Assembly: GCA_022796795.1 (NCBI GenBank)
Contig: JAAWJI010000011.1
Span: 1-64,000 of the forward strand
Length of the DNA: 64,000 nt
Direction of reading: 5' to 3'
From: Lachnospiraceae bacterium
GTDB taxonomy: Bacteria > Bacillota > Clostridia > Lachnospirales > Lachnospiraceae
Of the stretch, positions 25,657-35,237 are shown piece after piece (within the stretch, counting starts at the first letter, position 1; each line of letters starts with the position of its first letter). The position numbers and the translations under genes are program-made. The notes beneath the pieces are model-generated. The model worked only from the letters and a program-made list of their open reading frames with translations. It did no database searches and was not told where the DNA came from.

Positions 25657-25828
25657 AAGGGAAGAGTATCATTTTGCCGAAAAAATGTAGTTCAAAAGAG
25701 AACATTTTTGTAAAAATATCATAGAATATTAAAAAAGTACTTGTAACTTTGTTAAGAATCCGTTAAGATTATTATAACAGCACAGAAACCCATTGACATG
25801 CGTATAAGTGTAGAGGGAGGTGCTATCT

Positions 25829-25975
25829 ATGCGTAGAGATTGCAAGAACTGCAGGTATTGTAGTGAACGTGACAGGAACCGGTGGAGAAGCCTGATTTGG
25901 TGCCATTTTCACCGAACCACAGTGGAGAACGGCAGGGCAAGACAATCCTGCGCACTCTGGCGGCGCGCCCTTTGA
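25829..25975 (+). CDS. Small Cys-rich protein, 48 aa
   Basis: ATG 25829 lies about 8 bases behind GAGGGAGGTG and opens a 48-codon ORF that begins MRRDCKNCRYCSERDRNRW and has five Cys in all (a CxxCxxC cluster plus two). It is followed immediately by a rho-independent terminator at 25965-25990, so ORF and terminator end together. The strong ribosome site, separate AT-rich upstream region and dedicated terminator argue for a real small gene. No family is recognised; a zinc or Fe-S mini-protein is possible. Confidence 0.5.
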   Translation: MRRDCKNCRYCSERDRNRWRSLIWCHFHRTTVENGRARQSCALWRRAL

Positions 25976-25990
25976 AAAAAGGGCGCTTTT
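25965..25990 (+). terminator. Rho-independent terminator
   Basis: GCGCCCTTT (25965-25973), loop GAAA and AAAGGGCGC (25978-25986) form a perfect 9-bp stem followed by TTTT. It ends the small Cys-rich ORF and separates it from the convergent malic enzyme gene. Confidence 0.7.
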
Positions 25991-26016
25991 CCATGCCTTT
26001 TTCCAGAGATTGTTTT

Positions 26017-27219
26017 TCAAGCCTCCTGCTTTTTGCTGTGTCCGGTTTCAGAGCGGACTGCCCCGCTTTGGACGGCCGCCTCTGCCACTGCCTTTGCCAC
26101 TGCATCCTTCACACGCAGATCAAAGGCTGCGGGGAGAATATAGTCTGCGCACAGCTCCTGAGGGCTTACCAGCCCTGCAATGGCATGGGCTGCGGCTACC
26201 TTCATGGCGTCGTTGATATCCCGGGCTCTGGCGTCTAAGGCGCCCCGGAAAATTCCCGGAAAGCACAGCACATTGTTGACCTGATTGGGATAATCCGAGC
26301 GTCCTGTGGACACCACGGCCGCCCCTGCCGCCTTTGCTTCTTCTGGAAAAATCTCCGGCGTGGGATTGGCGCAGGCAAAGATAATGGGATCCCGGCCCAT
26401 GGTGCGGACCATGTCTGGCGTCAGAGTTCCCGGCGCGGATACTCCAATAAATACGTCGGCTCCCTGAATGACATCCGCCAGGGTTCCCTTTTCGTGATCA
26501 AAATTGGTGATCTGAGCCATCTCCTCCTTGATGGGATTTAATCCCTCCCGTCCCTTGTAGATGGCGCCTTTGCGGTCTGTCATAATCACATTTTTAAGGC
26601 CCATGGACATCAGGAGCCGGATAATGGCAATGCCTGCGGCTCCTGCGCCGGATGTGACGATTTTTACCTCTTCCAGCTTCTTGCCCACCAGCTTCAGGGC
26701 ATTGATCAGGCCTGCCAGGGTAATCACTGCCGTGCCGTGCTGGTCGTCGTGGAAGATGGGAATATCGCAGCATTCCTTCAGTCTCTTCTCAATCTCAAAG
26801 CACCGGGGCGCTGAAATGTCCTCCAGATTGATGCCGCCGAAGCTTCCGGCCAGCAGCCGGACCGTATGGACGATTTCGTCCACATCCTTGCTGCGGATGC
26901 AAAGAGGGATGGCGTCTACGTCTCCGAAGGCCTTGAACAGGACGCATTTGCCCTCCATAACCGGCATACCTGCCTCCGGGCCGATATCTCCCAGGCCCAG
27001 CACAGCGGTTCCGTCCGTGACAACAGCCACCGTGTTCCAGCGCCGGGTCAGCTCATAGCTTTTATTTACGTCTTTTTGAATCTCCAGACAGGGCTTTGCC
27101 ACGCCGGGGGTATAGGCCAGGCTTAAGGCTTCCTTGGAATCCACGGCCGCCCGGGCCGCGATCTCCAGCTTTCCTTTCCATTCATAATGTTTTTTTAATG
27201 ATTCTGCCGCGTAGTCCAT
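26017..27219 (-). CDS. NAD(P)-dependent malic enzyme
   Basis: Using ATG at 27219 (AGGAGG upstream on the minus strand, seen as CCTCCT at 27231-27236) the product is 400 aa, the short bacterial class. It shows SLAYTPGVAKPC, VVTDGTAVLGLGDIGPEAGMPVMEGK, the metal-binding FHDDQHGTA and the nucleotide-binding TSGAGAAGIAI. It decarboxylates malate to pyruvate, or works in reverse. The gene is last in a minus-strand cluster with a LysR regulator and an SLC13 permease, which fits use of C4-dicarboxylates taken up from outside. Confidence 0.93.
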   Translation of the reverse strand: MDYAAESLKKHYEWKGKLEIAARAAVDSKEALSLAYTPGVAKPCLEIQKDVNKSYELTRRWNTVAVVTDGTAVLGLGDIGPEAGMPVMEGKCVLFKAFGDVDAIPLCIRSKDVDEIVHTVRLLAGSFGGINLEDISAPRCFEIEKRLKECCDIPIFHDDQHGTAVITLAGLINALKLVGKKLEEVKIVTSGAGAAGIAIIRLLMSMGLKNVIMTDRKGAIYKGREGLNPIKEEMAQITNFDHEKGTLADVIQGADVFIGVSAPGTLTPDMVRTMGRDPIIFACANPTPEIFPEEAKAAGAAVVSTGRSDYPNQVNNVLCFPGIFRGALDARARDINDAMKVAAAHAIAGLVSPQELCADYILPAAFDLRVKDAVAKAVAEAAVQSGAVRSETGHSKKQEA

Positions 27220-27323
27220 GTTTCTTGTATCCTCCTCTTTTATAATGATCCAAAAGCTGCAGGCGTCATGCAGACGGGATCCTTCCCGTTTATGGTTTCC
27301 TATTTTGATTTTGTATCTGCGTG

Positions 27324-28241
27324 CTAAAAGCGATTGCTTTGTTCCAGTAGTCTGCAAAAATCCTCTGTCATCTGCAGATTGGGGCTTTCCTCCGGGTATC
27401 CCAGGTAGCTTTTCTGGTACAAATCCTCCTGCTGCAATACGCAGAAAGCTAAATGCTCTGTGTACTGGGGATAGGTGGACATAAAAGGGATGGGGGTGAC
27501 GAACAGATAGCCAACGCCCAGCCCGGCCAGCTGGTACAAGGTGTTCATGTCTCCGCTGTGGATCATATTTTGAGGGACAATGTTGTGCCGTTCCAGCATC
27601 TGCATAGCCATCTGATATTGTCCGCCTCCGATTCTGGGCATCAACAGACATTTTCCATTGATACAGCCTCCGTCCAGCAGGAAGGGATGCTCCAGGGTTC
27701 CTTCCTTTGGGGACAGCGAAGCTACACAGCTCCAGCTTCTGGGAACCAGCAGATAGATCTTTTCGGTTTTCAGAACCTTGTAGCGGATGCCCGGGTAGGC
27801 TGTGGTCAGCGCGCCAATGGCCACGTCCACCCGGCCGGCTGCCAGATCCTTTTCCAGATCGGCTTCCAGCCGGTTATCCAGCCGCACGGTCACATCCGGA
27901 TACAGGTGCATAAAGAGTTCCAGGGCTTTAGGAATCATAAGGGAACAGCGAACAGGCGGCACGCCGATGACAAAGGTGCTGCTTTTCTGTTTGAGAGACG
28001 CAAGCTTAGACCGAAGCGCCAGTTCCTGGGTCTGGATCTTTTTCATATCCTCAATATAGATTACGCCAGCCTCTGTCACTTGAATGGGCTGGACGCTTCG
28101 GTCAAACAGCTTGATCTCCAGGTCACGTTCCAAGCGATTAATATAGTTTGTAAGGGTTGGCTGGCTGATAAACAGCCGCGCCGCCGCCCGTGTCAGATTT
28201 CGTTCCTCTGCCAGGGTCAGTACATATTCCAGCTTATCCAC
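27324..28241 (-). CDS. LysR-family transcriptional regulator
   Basis: The 305-aa protein has the LysR N-terminal winged helix (EERNLTRAAARLFISQPTLTNYINRLE) and a periplasmic-binding-like effector domain from about residue 90. It lies between the SLC13 permease and malic enzyme on the same strand and probably controls them. The effector is unknown; a dicarboxylate or hydroxy acid is a reasonable guess. Confidence 0.9.
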   Translation of the reverse strand: MDKLEYVLTLAEERNLTRAAARLFISQPTLTNYINRLERDLEIKLFDRSVQPIQVTEAGVIYIEDMKKIQTQELALRSKLASLKQKSSTFVIGVPPVRCSLMIPKALELFMHLYPDVTVRLDNRLEADLEKDLAAGRVDVAIGALTTAYPGIRYKVLKTEKIYLLVPRSWSCVASLSPKEGTLEHPFLLDGGCINGKCLLMPRIGGGQYQMAMQMLERHNIVPQNMIHSGDMNTLYQLAGLGVGYLFVTPIPFMSTYPQYTEHLAFCVLQQEDLYQKSYLGYPEESPNLQMTEDFCRLLEQSNRF

Positions 28242-28316
28242 AATGGTTCCTTCCCTTCTTTCTTCATAGAGCTCCAGATAGCTGGATGACTCTGATCCCA
28301 GTGTTAGGCGTTGCCT

Positions 28317-29609
28317 TTACAAGATCGGAAATACGGTCATGATCCACCCAACGGATACCACACAGCAGATCAGGGCCAACAGAGCGGACTGCTTAAACAT
28401 GCATTTCTGATCATACCCGCCGTAGTTCATAATATAGGGAACCGCAGGAGTAGCCATGGGCGTCATAAATGCCGAGAGGCAGGCGGCCTGTACCAGAATC
28501 ATCAGCCCCACCGGATTGCCGCCTATGGACGCGCAGGTGGCTATGGCAATGGGATGGAAAATCATCATGGTTCCGCGATTCTGCATGACCTGTGTCATGA
28601 TAAAGGGAATCAGGAAGAAAATCAAGCCTACAATATAAGAATTTCCATTGACCGCATGAACCATGGCAGCCATACCGTTTCCGATGAGCTCCCCTGCACC
28701 GGTGGCGCTGAGGGCGCCGGACATGGCCAGAGCTCCCACGATGAGAAGCAGCATACTCATGGGAATGGCCGCGGTAGCTTCCCGGGGCTTTAATACGCCG
28801 AACAGGACCATGAGAATGGCTCCAATGACGGTGATTTCCCAGTTTTGCAGTCCCAGGCGGGATGCGAACATGAGAGCCAGGGCATCTGCAAAGAAAATAA
28901 CCACGCCTGCATATTCCTGAAGGGGCTTCAGCGAAGCCTTTGCGGCAGCGCTTTTGACTGCCTCCACGGGCTTAACAACAGGCTCATCCGGTGTAGTCCG
29001 GGTGCAGAAAAAGGCACAGTAGAGCACACAGATAATCAGAAGCGGCAGGCGTGCTTTCATGGAATCTGTCAGCGCTACGGTAAAATCCATGTATCCATAG
29101 CTTTCCAGATATCCGTTTAATTCGGCTGCCACGGTAGCGCCGGCTCCAACAGGCAGTGTGCCGCAGGTAACGATGGCGCTGACTCCCAGAGGAAACATAA
29201 CCTTGCTGGGCTTAATGTTCATGCTCTCTGCGGATGCCGCCAGCATGGGAGCCACAATACCAAACACGACTACCGGGCTTTGAATAAACTGGCTTAACAG
29301 CATAGCGATGGCGCAATAGCCCAGCATCATCTTGTTTAGATTTCCCTTGGCAATTCCCGAAATACCGTCTGCAATTTTCGTGCAGAATGAGGTTTGGTTA
29401 AAGCCTGCCGCCACAATACACATGCCGGCAATCATAATGACATTGGCATTGGAAAAATAAGTAAGCGCACTGGCTGCATCCAGACATCCTGTGAGAGTCA
29501 GGGCCAGCAGAGAGGTAATGGCTACGGTAGCCAGACTGTACAGCCCGCTACAGTACCCGATGACGGTCAATCCGAAGATGACCAGACAGATAATCAACTG
29601 CGTATTCAT
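28317..29609 (-). CDS. SLC13-family (DASS) anion permease
   Basis: The 430-aa hydrophobic protein has about 11-12 membrane segments and the CitT/DASS-type layout, with FSNANVIMIAGMCIVAAGF, FIQSPVVVFGIVAPML and a C-terminal GGNPVGLMILVQAACLSAFMTPMATP. SLC13 proteins carry di- and tricarboxylates or sulfate, usually with sodium or by exchange. It follows a sugar-acid dehydratase-like gene on the same strand, so its substrate may be a hydroxy acid or dicarboxylate made or used by those neighbours. Confidence 0.85.
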   Translation of the reverse strand: MNTQLIICLVIFGLTVIGYCSGLYSLATVAITSLLALTLTGCLDAASALTYFSNANVIMIAGMCIVAAGFNQTSFCTKIADGISGIAKGNLNKMMLGYCAIAMLLSQFIQSPVVVFGIVAPMLAASAESMNIKPSKVMFPLGVSAIVTCGTLPVGAGATVAAELNGYLESYGYMDFTVALTDSMKARLPLLIICVLYCAFFCTRTTPDEPVVKPVEAVKSAAAKASLKPLQEYAGVVIFFADALALMFASRLGLQNWEITVIGAILMVLFGVLKPREATAAIPMSMLLLIVGALAMSGALSATGAGELIGNGMAAMVHAVNGNSYIVGLIFFLIPFIMTQVMQNRGTMMIFHPIAIATCASIGGNPVGLMILVQAACLSAFMTPMATPAVPYIMNYGGYDQKCMFKQSALLALICCVVSVGWIMTVFPIL

Positions 29610-29690
29610 ATGGTAAATCCCCCTTTTGTAAAAAATAAGTTGTATACCGTCCGCGCAGCAGGCGCTTATTGCCTAAGGCCCACGGGGACG

Positions 29691-30809
29691 CTATTTATAT
29701 TCATTGTAATCCAGGCTCCATTTCCATTCATGGTAGGGCGCTGTCTCCAGGATATCCTCCCGAAGCTCCACGCCAAGTCCAGGTCCCTCCGGGAGCAGCA
29801 TATACCCGTTCTCAATGACAAAGGGCGTTTGGATCTCCTGCTGGATTTTCTCCCACTCCGGATCCGGGGCAGGACACATTTCCATGACCTCAAAATTGGG
29901 AATGGATGCCGCCAGATGCAGACTGGCAGCCGTATTGATGCTTCCTGTGGCAATATGCGGGATCACATTTACATAGTGGCTCTCTGCAATAGCCGCCGCC
30001 TTTTTGCAGCCGGTGATTCCTCCCATAATGCACACATCCGGCCGCAGGAAGCTAACATTGTCCTCCCGCAACAGCATATCTACATCCTGGATACAGAAGC
30101 TGCGCTCCCCTACGCCGATGGGTGCCTCCGCCTTCCTACACACTGCCTGGAGAGTCTGATAATTCTCATAGTTGATGGGATCCTCAAAAAAGAGCAGATG
30201 GCAGTCGGCTGTGCGCTTCATGAGATCCACGCTTTCATGGGGCTGTAAAGACCGGTGGATCTCACAGCCAATATCCAGATCCAGCCCCACGGCTTCCCGG
30301 ACCGCATGAATCATACGGCTCATGGCATCCTGGCGTTTGGCATAGGAGCCGTTTGCTTCCTGGATGTTTGTGGGATTGAGACGGATGCAGGTATAACCCT
30401 CCGCTTTTAGTTTTAAGGCGCTTTCTACGCTCTGTTCTATGTTTTTTCCCCGTACCACGCCCCACAGACGGATCTTATCCCGGACCGCACCGCCCAGCAT
30501 CTGATAAATGGGTGCGTTGAAATACTTTCCTTTAATGTCCCAGAGCGCAATGTCAATGGCGCTGATGGCGCCGCAGACCGAGGTTCCACCGAATTTAAAC
30601 CGGCTGTACAGCTCGCTGTCCAGATACTCGATTCGCAGAGGATCCTGTCCCAGCAGGGGCTCCTCCATCCTGTGAACGGCTCCCGCCATAGATTCCCGGA
30701 ATCCCCAATTTCCGCCTTCCCCCACGCCAACAATTCCTTCATCGGTATAAACCTTCACAAACATTCTCCGCCATCCGGTCATAATGGGTTCTACTTTAGT
30801 AATCTTCAT
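29691..30809 (-). CDS. Mandelate racemase / muconate lactonizing enzyme family (sugar-acid dehydratase-like)
   Basis: ATG 30809 (AGGAGGTG upstream) gives 372 aa. The enolase-superfamily barrel shows the three metal ligands in DIGCEIHRS, LFFEDPIN and GVGERSF, plus a His near IPHIATGSIN, as in galactonate dehydratase-type enzymes. The capping domain starts KITKVEPIMTGWRRMFVKV. It likely dehydrates an acid sugar; the exact substrate cannot be set from sequence. Its place beside the SLC13 permease and malic enzyme suggests a catabolic pathway feeding central carbon. Confidence 0.85.
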   Translation of the reverse strand: MKITKVEPIMTGWRRMFVKVYTDEGIVGVGEGGNWGFRESMAGAVHRMEEPLLGQDPLRIEYLDSELYSRFKFGGTSVCGAISAIDIALWDIKGKYFNAPIYQMLGGAVRDKIRLWGVVRGKNIEQSVESALKLKAEGYTCIRLNPTNIQEANGSYAKRQDAMSRMIHAVREAVGLDLDIGCEIHRSLQPHESVDLMKRTADCHLLFFEDPINYENYQTLQAVCRKAEAPIGVGERSFCIQDVDMLLREDNVSFLRPDVCIMGGITGCKKAAAIAESHYVNVIPHIATGSINTAASLHLAASIPNFEVMEMCPAPDPEWEKIQQEIQTPFVIENGYMLLPEGPGLGVELREDILETAPYHEWKWSLDYNEYK

Positions 30810-30856
30810 ACAGCACCTCCTGTTTTGCACTTCGCCAAAGTGTTTTCTATGTTTTT

Positions 30857-30887
30857 ATTATAATCTGTACATTTTGACGAAGTCCAA
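30857..30887 (-). promoter_or_regulatory. Possible promoter before the dehydratase-like gene
   Basis: On the minus strand TTGGAC (30887-30882), a 19-base spacer and TATAAT (30862-30857) could start transcription of the dehydratase, permease, LysR and malic enzyme genes. The -10 is perfect, the -35 is moderate and the spacer is longer than ideal. Confidence 0.4.
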
Positions 30888-30913
30888 TAATGGATTCCCA
30901 TGATTCCATAGCC

Positions 30914-31652
30914 TACAGGCTATCAATCACACCGATCCCATCCCGAATCTTTATTTCCGTGTGGTAAAGCTTACTCAAATCCTGCAGGTGCCGCAGGAAG
31001 ATTTCTGAAATTTCATTCCGTTTACAGACAGGATATCCTCCGGCAGGGGAGTCACATAGCCCAGCTTCACGCCGTAATCCGCATAGGCGTTCATGTTTGT
31101 CTCCTGCACCAGGCTTTTCAGTGTGGAAAAATAGTCCTGGGTCACATGGTAGACGGTATCCACCCGCAGGCCGTTTACTCCCGGGCGGCCGCACATCTGG
31201 GGACTTTGCTCCCCTGCCAGGTCAGAATCATGAAAATCCGAGGTAACGCCAATAAGGGCTACCCGGCAGCTGCCCGTGTCCAGATAGGCGGCCCGGGAGG
31301 CTTCCGTGAGATTTTTTCCGGTTCCCGCAAATATCATGGCCCGGTCTTTTAGATGCCGGGCAGTAGCCAACAGGCCTCCATGGCAGAAATCGCAGGCATG
31401 GTTGTTGGCGGTATTATACAGGTTAAAGCCCATTCCCCTTAAGTCGTCCAGGAACACAGGATCCGTCATGGCCCAGGTGCCGCCGCTAAAGGCCGACGGA
31501 TATCCCTCCTCCTCATGACAGGTAACTTCCAGGTTGTTGAAGCTTACATCGTGGGAGAGGATCAGCTGCTGAAGCTCTTTCCCCCCAGGGTACTCTGCCG
31601 GGATTCTTCTGGTGGCAAAAGAATCCCCGGAGGCTATGAATGTTGTTTTCAT
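30914..31652 (-). pseudogene. CapA-family (poly-gamma-glutamate biosynthesis-like) protein, middle deleted and frameshifted
   Basis: From ATG 31652 the frame gives 225 aa that start like CapA metallophosphoesterase-type proteins, with NNLEVTCHEEEG, NLYNTANNHACDFCHGGL and VALIGVTSDF. CapA proteins are usually 350-450 aa. After about residue 212 the reading frame changes. In the other frame the typical C-terminal end appears (EISEIFLRHLQDLSKLYHTEI to GIGVIDSL, stop near 30914). The middle-to-C-terminal portion, about 150-200 residues, is absent. It starts six bases after the M20 gene stops and was presumably an operon member. Confidence 0.65.
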
Positions 31653-31658
31653 GGAAAT

Positions 31659-32966
31659 TTATCCCTCCTTCTTTCCCAGCAAATCCCACACGACGCCTGC
31701 GTAATAGGCGGCGCCCAGAGACAGGGCGTGCTCATCAAAATCAAACTGCCGGCTGTGGAAAGCCGAAGCGCAGGGAATTTGAATCCCCGTAAAGCAGGCC
31801 TGACCGCCCTTTTCGATAACCCGTTGGGTCATATAGGCAAAATCCTCGCTGCCGCCCATGTCTTTGGGATCGCCGGTTTCCAGGTGCAGCTTTTCCTCAC
31901 AGACCTTGCGCAGCCGCTCCACCAGAGCAGGCGTACAGGCCATGGCGGCAGCCCCGCCCATACGGGTTACCTCCAGGGTGCAGCCGTGCATGGCAGCCGC
32001 GCTTTCCAGAATCTGTATGGTATACTGCTCCATATACGTATTGATGGCAGTGGTTTCCCCCCGCACTTCAATCTCAAGCTTCGCCTGGTCGCAGATAACG
32101 TTTCTGCCGCTGCCGGCGTGCAGGGTTCCCACATTCACCCGGCTGCTTCCCTCCCCGTGCCGGGGAATGGCGTGGAGATTCAAGGCCGCAGTGGCTGCTG
32201 CCAGCAGCGCGTTTTGGCCTTCCTGGGGATAAAGGCCAGCATGGGCGGATTTTCCTTTGAAATAGGCGTCCAGCTTGCTGGTGGCCAGGGTTCCCGAAAG
32301 ACCAGGACAGATCTGAAAGCCGCCGTCAGAGGATTCCGCCAGATGACTGGCCAGAACATAGTCCACATCATCCAGATGACCGTTTTCCACAATGGACCGG
32401 GCGCCCCGGACGCCCTCTTCCGCAGGCTGGAAAATAATTTTAACGGTTCCTGCAAGCTGATCCCGCACAGAGGCCAGAAGCTCTGCCGCGCCAAGGCCGA
32501 TAGTAATATGGCCGTCATGGCCGCATGCATGCATAACGCCCTCTGTAAGGGATCTAAAGTCCTCCCGGACCGGCTTGTGGGTTTCCTCCCCACACTCAAA
32601 TACGCCCAGAGCGTCCATGTCAAAGCGCAGGGCTATTACAGGCCCTTCCCCGCAGTGCAGGATTCCAATGACGCCCGTATGGCCTCCGGCTGTTTGGGGA
32701 AGGAATTCCGGGCAAGCCCCGTGTTCCAGGGCCCATGCATAGTGTTCCTCCATGACTTCCTTTGGCGGAAGCCCCATGCGCGCCTCCTCCTTGCAGACTT
32801 TTGTTCCTGTAAGCACTTCATACCCCAGATCTTTGAGCCGTCTTGCAATCAAAGATGAAGTTCGCATTTCCAGCCATCCGGTTTCCGCATATTTGTGCAG
32901 ATCTCTCCGGCAGTGAACCAGCTGTTCCTGCAGATTCTTCGCTTCTTTTACCAGTTTCTGATACAT
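31659..32966 (-). CDS. M20-family amidohydrolase
   Basis: The 435-aa protein has the M20/AbgB-like catalytic motifs: RRDLHKYAETGWLEMRTS, ALRFDMDALGV, HACGHDGHITIGLGAAELL, FQPAEEGVRGARSI and GGSEDFAYM for metal binding. A dimerisation domain lies in the middle. Members remove acyl groups from amino acids or cut aminobenzoyl-glutamate. It leads a minus-strand cluster and is read divergently from a LysR gene at 33353. Confidence 0.9.
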   Translation of the reverse strand: MYQKLVKEAKNLQEQLVHCRRDLHKYAETGWLEMRTSSLIARRLKDLGYEVLTGTKVCKEEARMGLPPKEVMEEHYAWALEHGACPEFLPQTAGGHTGVIGILHCGEGPVIALRFDMDALGVFECGEETHKPVREDFRSLTEGVMHACGHDGHITIGLGAAELLASVRDQLAGTVKIIFQPAEEGVRGARSIVENGHLDDVDYVLASHLAESSDGGFQICPGLSGTLATSKLDAYFKGKSAHAGLYPQEGQNALLAAATAALNLHAIPRHGEGSSRVNVGTLHAGSGRNVICDQAKLEIEVRGETTAINTYMEQYTIQILESAAAMHGCTLEVTRMGGAAAMACTPALVERLRKVCEEKLHLETGDPKDMGGSEDFAYMTQRVIEKGGQACFTGIQIPCASAFHSRQFDFDEHALSLGAAYYAGVVWDLLGKKEG

Positions 32967-33217
32967 TGTTTCTCCTTTCTTTGCCTGCTGGGATTCCCAA
33001 TAAAATAATTTCAGCCTTGTTTTATGTATTTTGACGCTGATCCGAACTCTTTCACATCCGGTTTTTGTTGTTTATACCGAAAGGACCCGGAGATATCAAA
33101 ATTTTTTGGGGAAATATTTCGGAATCATCATAACACTTGACACAAAAATGGGGGAAATATATAATTTTTATAGAAATCCTGTCTTTTTTTATATAAGGGT
33201 CTGCCTGCTGTCTTTCC

Positions 33218-33287
33218 AGAAGAGACACGAGAAGAAGAGACACAAGAAGCAGAAGAGACACGAGAGGCAGAAGAGACACAAGAGACA
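33218..33287. repeat. Purine-rich imperfect tandem repeat
   Basis: The core AAGAGACAC occurs at 33220, 33235, 33253 and 33271 (spacings 15, 18, 18) inside an almost pure A/G strand. It lies in the 386-base gap between the M20 gene and the LysR gene. In one plus-strand frame it reads as Lys/Arg/His-rich repeats, but no ribosome site or family supports translation. A slippage-prone leader of the LysR mRNA is the simplest reading. The rest of this gap shows an AT-rich stretch and nothing else definite. Confidence 0.6.
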
Positions 33288-33352
33288 AAAAAGCGGAAAC
33301 AGGATAGAAGGAACAAAATTTTTTAAATAGAAAAGCAGAAATGAGGGAGTGC

Positions 33353-34267
33353 ATGAAACTTGAACAGATCGCCCAGGTAATCGCCGTGGCAAACACAGGG
33401 TCCTTTACCAAGGCTGCCCAGCAGCTATATCTTTCCCAGCCCAATTTGAGCCAGTCCATCAAACAGCTGGAGGAAGAGATCGGCAACAATATTTTTGAAC
33501 GGGCGCCTTCCGGAGTCACGGTTACGCCCTTTGGCAGGGAATACCTGGATCATCTGTATTCCCTTCAGAAGGAGCTGGATTCCCTGGACAGTTTTTGCCA
33601 GCACCATTCCCAGGAGATCCGCCTGTCCCTGAGCATTGCCGTCACCAAATGCATCTGGATCAACGAGCATTTTTCCAAGGTTATCGCCGCCAGTTCAGAT
33701 CATAACCTCCATTTCTCCCTGTATAATACGGAAGATTTGGACACGGCTCTGGATCTGGTGCGAAGCTCTGCCTGTGATCTGGCTGTCATCAACCTGTTCA
33801 GCATCGAACGGCGGGAGGAGATCAGAAGGTGTGTGAACAGCGGCCTGGAATATCATCGGTTCTTTTCTTTCCCGCTTCATATCATGATCGGGGAAAAGAA
33901 TCCTTTGTATCACCAGGAGGCCCCCATTACCCTGGAGGATATGCTTGCCTATCCCTATGTCAGCTATGGATCTCACCGGGAGCTTACCAGTTCCCGGCTC
34001 CTGCGAAGCTTGGGGATTTCCCAGCATCTGCAAAGCACCATCTGTGTCAATACCAACAGCGCCTTGTATAACGTGGTTGCCAATACCCAGGCGTTTACCC
34101 TTTCCGCAAACGCCTTTGCCTACACGGCCCAACCGGGAATACGGGCCATTCCCCTGTCCGACCTGCCCTATTTTATTGAATATGGCTGGGTGAAACAACA
34201 GCGCATGGCTCTCTCGTCTGTTGCAGAGGATTTTATTCAATCCATTTTAGATATCCCGGTCAGATAA
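33353..34267 (+). CDS. LysR-family transcriptional regulator
   Basis: ATG 33353, with GAGGGAG just upstream (in-frame ATG 33341 is an alternative), gives 304 aa. The N-terminal winged helix is clear (NTGSFTKAAQQLYLSQPNLSQSIKQLEEEIG), followed by a substrate-binding domain. It is divergent from the M20 cluster and probably controls it. Its 3' end overlaps the convergent LysR gene by eight bases. Confidence 0.9.
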   Translation: MKLEQIAQVIAVANTGSFTKAAQQLYLSQPNLSQSIKQLEEEIGNNIFERAPSGVTVTPFGREYLDHLYSLQKELDSLDSFCQHHSQEIRLSLSIAVTKCIWINEHFSKVIAASSDHNLHFSLYNTEDLDTALDLVRSSACDLAVINLFSIERREEIRRCVNSGLEYHRFFSFPLHIMIGEKNPLYHQEAPITLEDMLAYPYVSYGSHRELTSSRLLRSLGISQHLQSTICVNTNSALYNVVANTQAFTLSANAFAYTAQPGIRAIPLSDLPYFIEYGWVKQQRMALSSVAEDFIQSILDIPVR

Positions 34268-35222
34268 GGGAATTCGGGGATTTAGCGGGACTGGCGGCTA
34301 TGCGGAGAAATTCTTCCATGGCACGGCTCAGATAGCGCCCCTTTTTCCAGTAAAAATAAATGTTGCGCATGCTTATTTCCCCCTCAAGCTTATAATAGAC
34401 CACCCCTGGGTTTGGAGGCGTCCTGCAGATCAGGGTACTGCTCACAAAGGAGATTCCCATGCCGGAGCAGGTAATGTTGTAGGCGGTCATTTGCTGATCC
34501 AGTTCAAAGATGGTTCTGGGCAAAAAGCCGCGGGACTGACACAGACGGACAGCTCTCTTTCGGGTATCGTTTTCCGGCTTCAGCATGATAAAGGGCTCCT
34601 GAGAAAATTCTTCCAGGGGAACGGCGGCTATTTGGTCCTCTAGGAAGGAGCCGTCGTAGATGGTTTCCAGTTTCAGCTGGTACGCCCCCATTCTCTGATT
34701 TACGGCAAAGCTTTCCGGTACTGCCAGAAGAAGAGACTCCTCCTGAAACTTTGCATGCTCAAAGAGCCCGGGATCCGGAACATGATTATCAATCACCAGG
34801 TTCACGCTGCCCTGCTGCAGAAGCTCCTCCAGCCGGGCTGTGCTCTCCTCCACCAGGGTCAGCTTTACCAGGGGAAAACACCTGGAAAATTCTCCCATCA
34901 GGGACGGGAGAACCAGGGAGGAAAACAGGCTGCTTCCGCCCAGAATCAGGCTTCCTGTTTTCAGATCTCCCCAGTCATTTACGAAATTGGAAAATTCATG
35001 CTCCACAGACATGATCTGCTCCACTGCCCGTATGTAGCGCGCTCCGCACTCTGTGAGCCCCAGAGGTTTTGTGCTGCGGTCAAAGAGGGGATATCCGATC
35101 TGCTGCTCAATGCGCTTCACTGTGGCGCTGAGAGAGGGCTGGGAGATAAACAGATTTTGGGCCGCCTTTATAAAGCTGCGCTCCCTGTATACTTCATAGA
35201 CGTATTCCTTTCCCTGAAACAT
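34260..35222 (-). CDS. LysR-family regulator, divergent from aspA
   Basis: The 320-aa protein begins directly with the HTH (EVYRERSFIKAAQNLFISQPSLSATVKRIEQ). It is transcribed away from aspartate ammonia-lyase, with a T-N11-A type dyad (35238-35264) next to its start, the classic layout for a LysR regulator controlling a divergent target and itself. Its effector is probably aspartate or a related amino acid (inference). Confidence 0.9.
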   Translation of the reverse strand: MFQGKEYVYEVYRERSFIKAAQNLFISQPSLSATVKRIEQQIGYPLFDRSTKPLGLTECGARYIRAVEQIMSVEHEFSNFVNDWGDLKTGSLILGGSSLFSSLVLPSLMGEFSRCFPLVKLTLVEESTARLEELLQQGSVNLVIDNHVPDPGLFEHAKFQEESLLLAVPESFAVNQRMGAYQLKLETIYDGSFLEDQIAAVPLEEFSQEPFIMLKPENDTRKRAVRLCQSRGFLPRTIFELDQQMTAYNITCSGMGISFVSSTLICRTPPNPGVVYYKLEGEISMRNIYFYWKKGRYLSRAMEEFLRIAASPAKSPNSLI

Positions 35223-35237
35223 AAGCAGTCTCCTTAC

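Noticed and set aside
31515..32858. 447-codon plus-strand ORF opposite the M20 and CapA genes
   Set aside because: The minus strand encodes clear M20 motifs; this frame has none.
33031..33330. Lys/His-rich 99-codon ORF before the LysR gene
   Set aside because: Produced by the purine-rich repeat; no ribosome site or conserved start.
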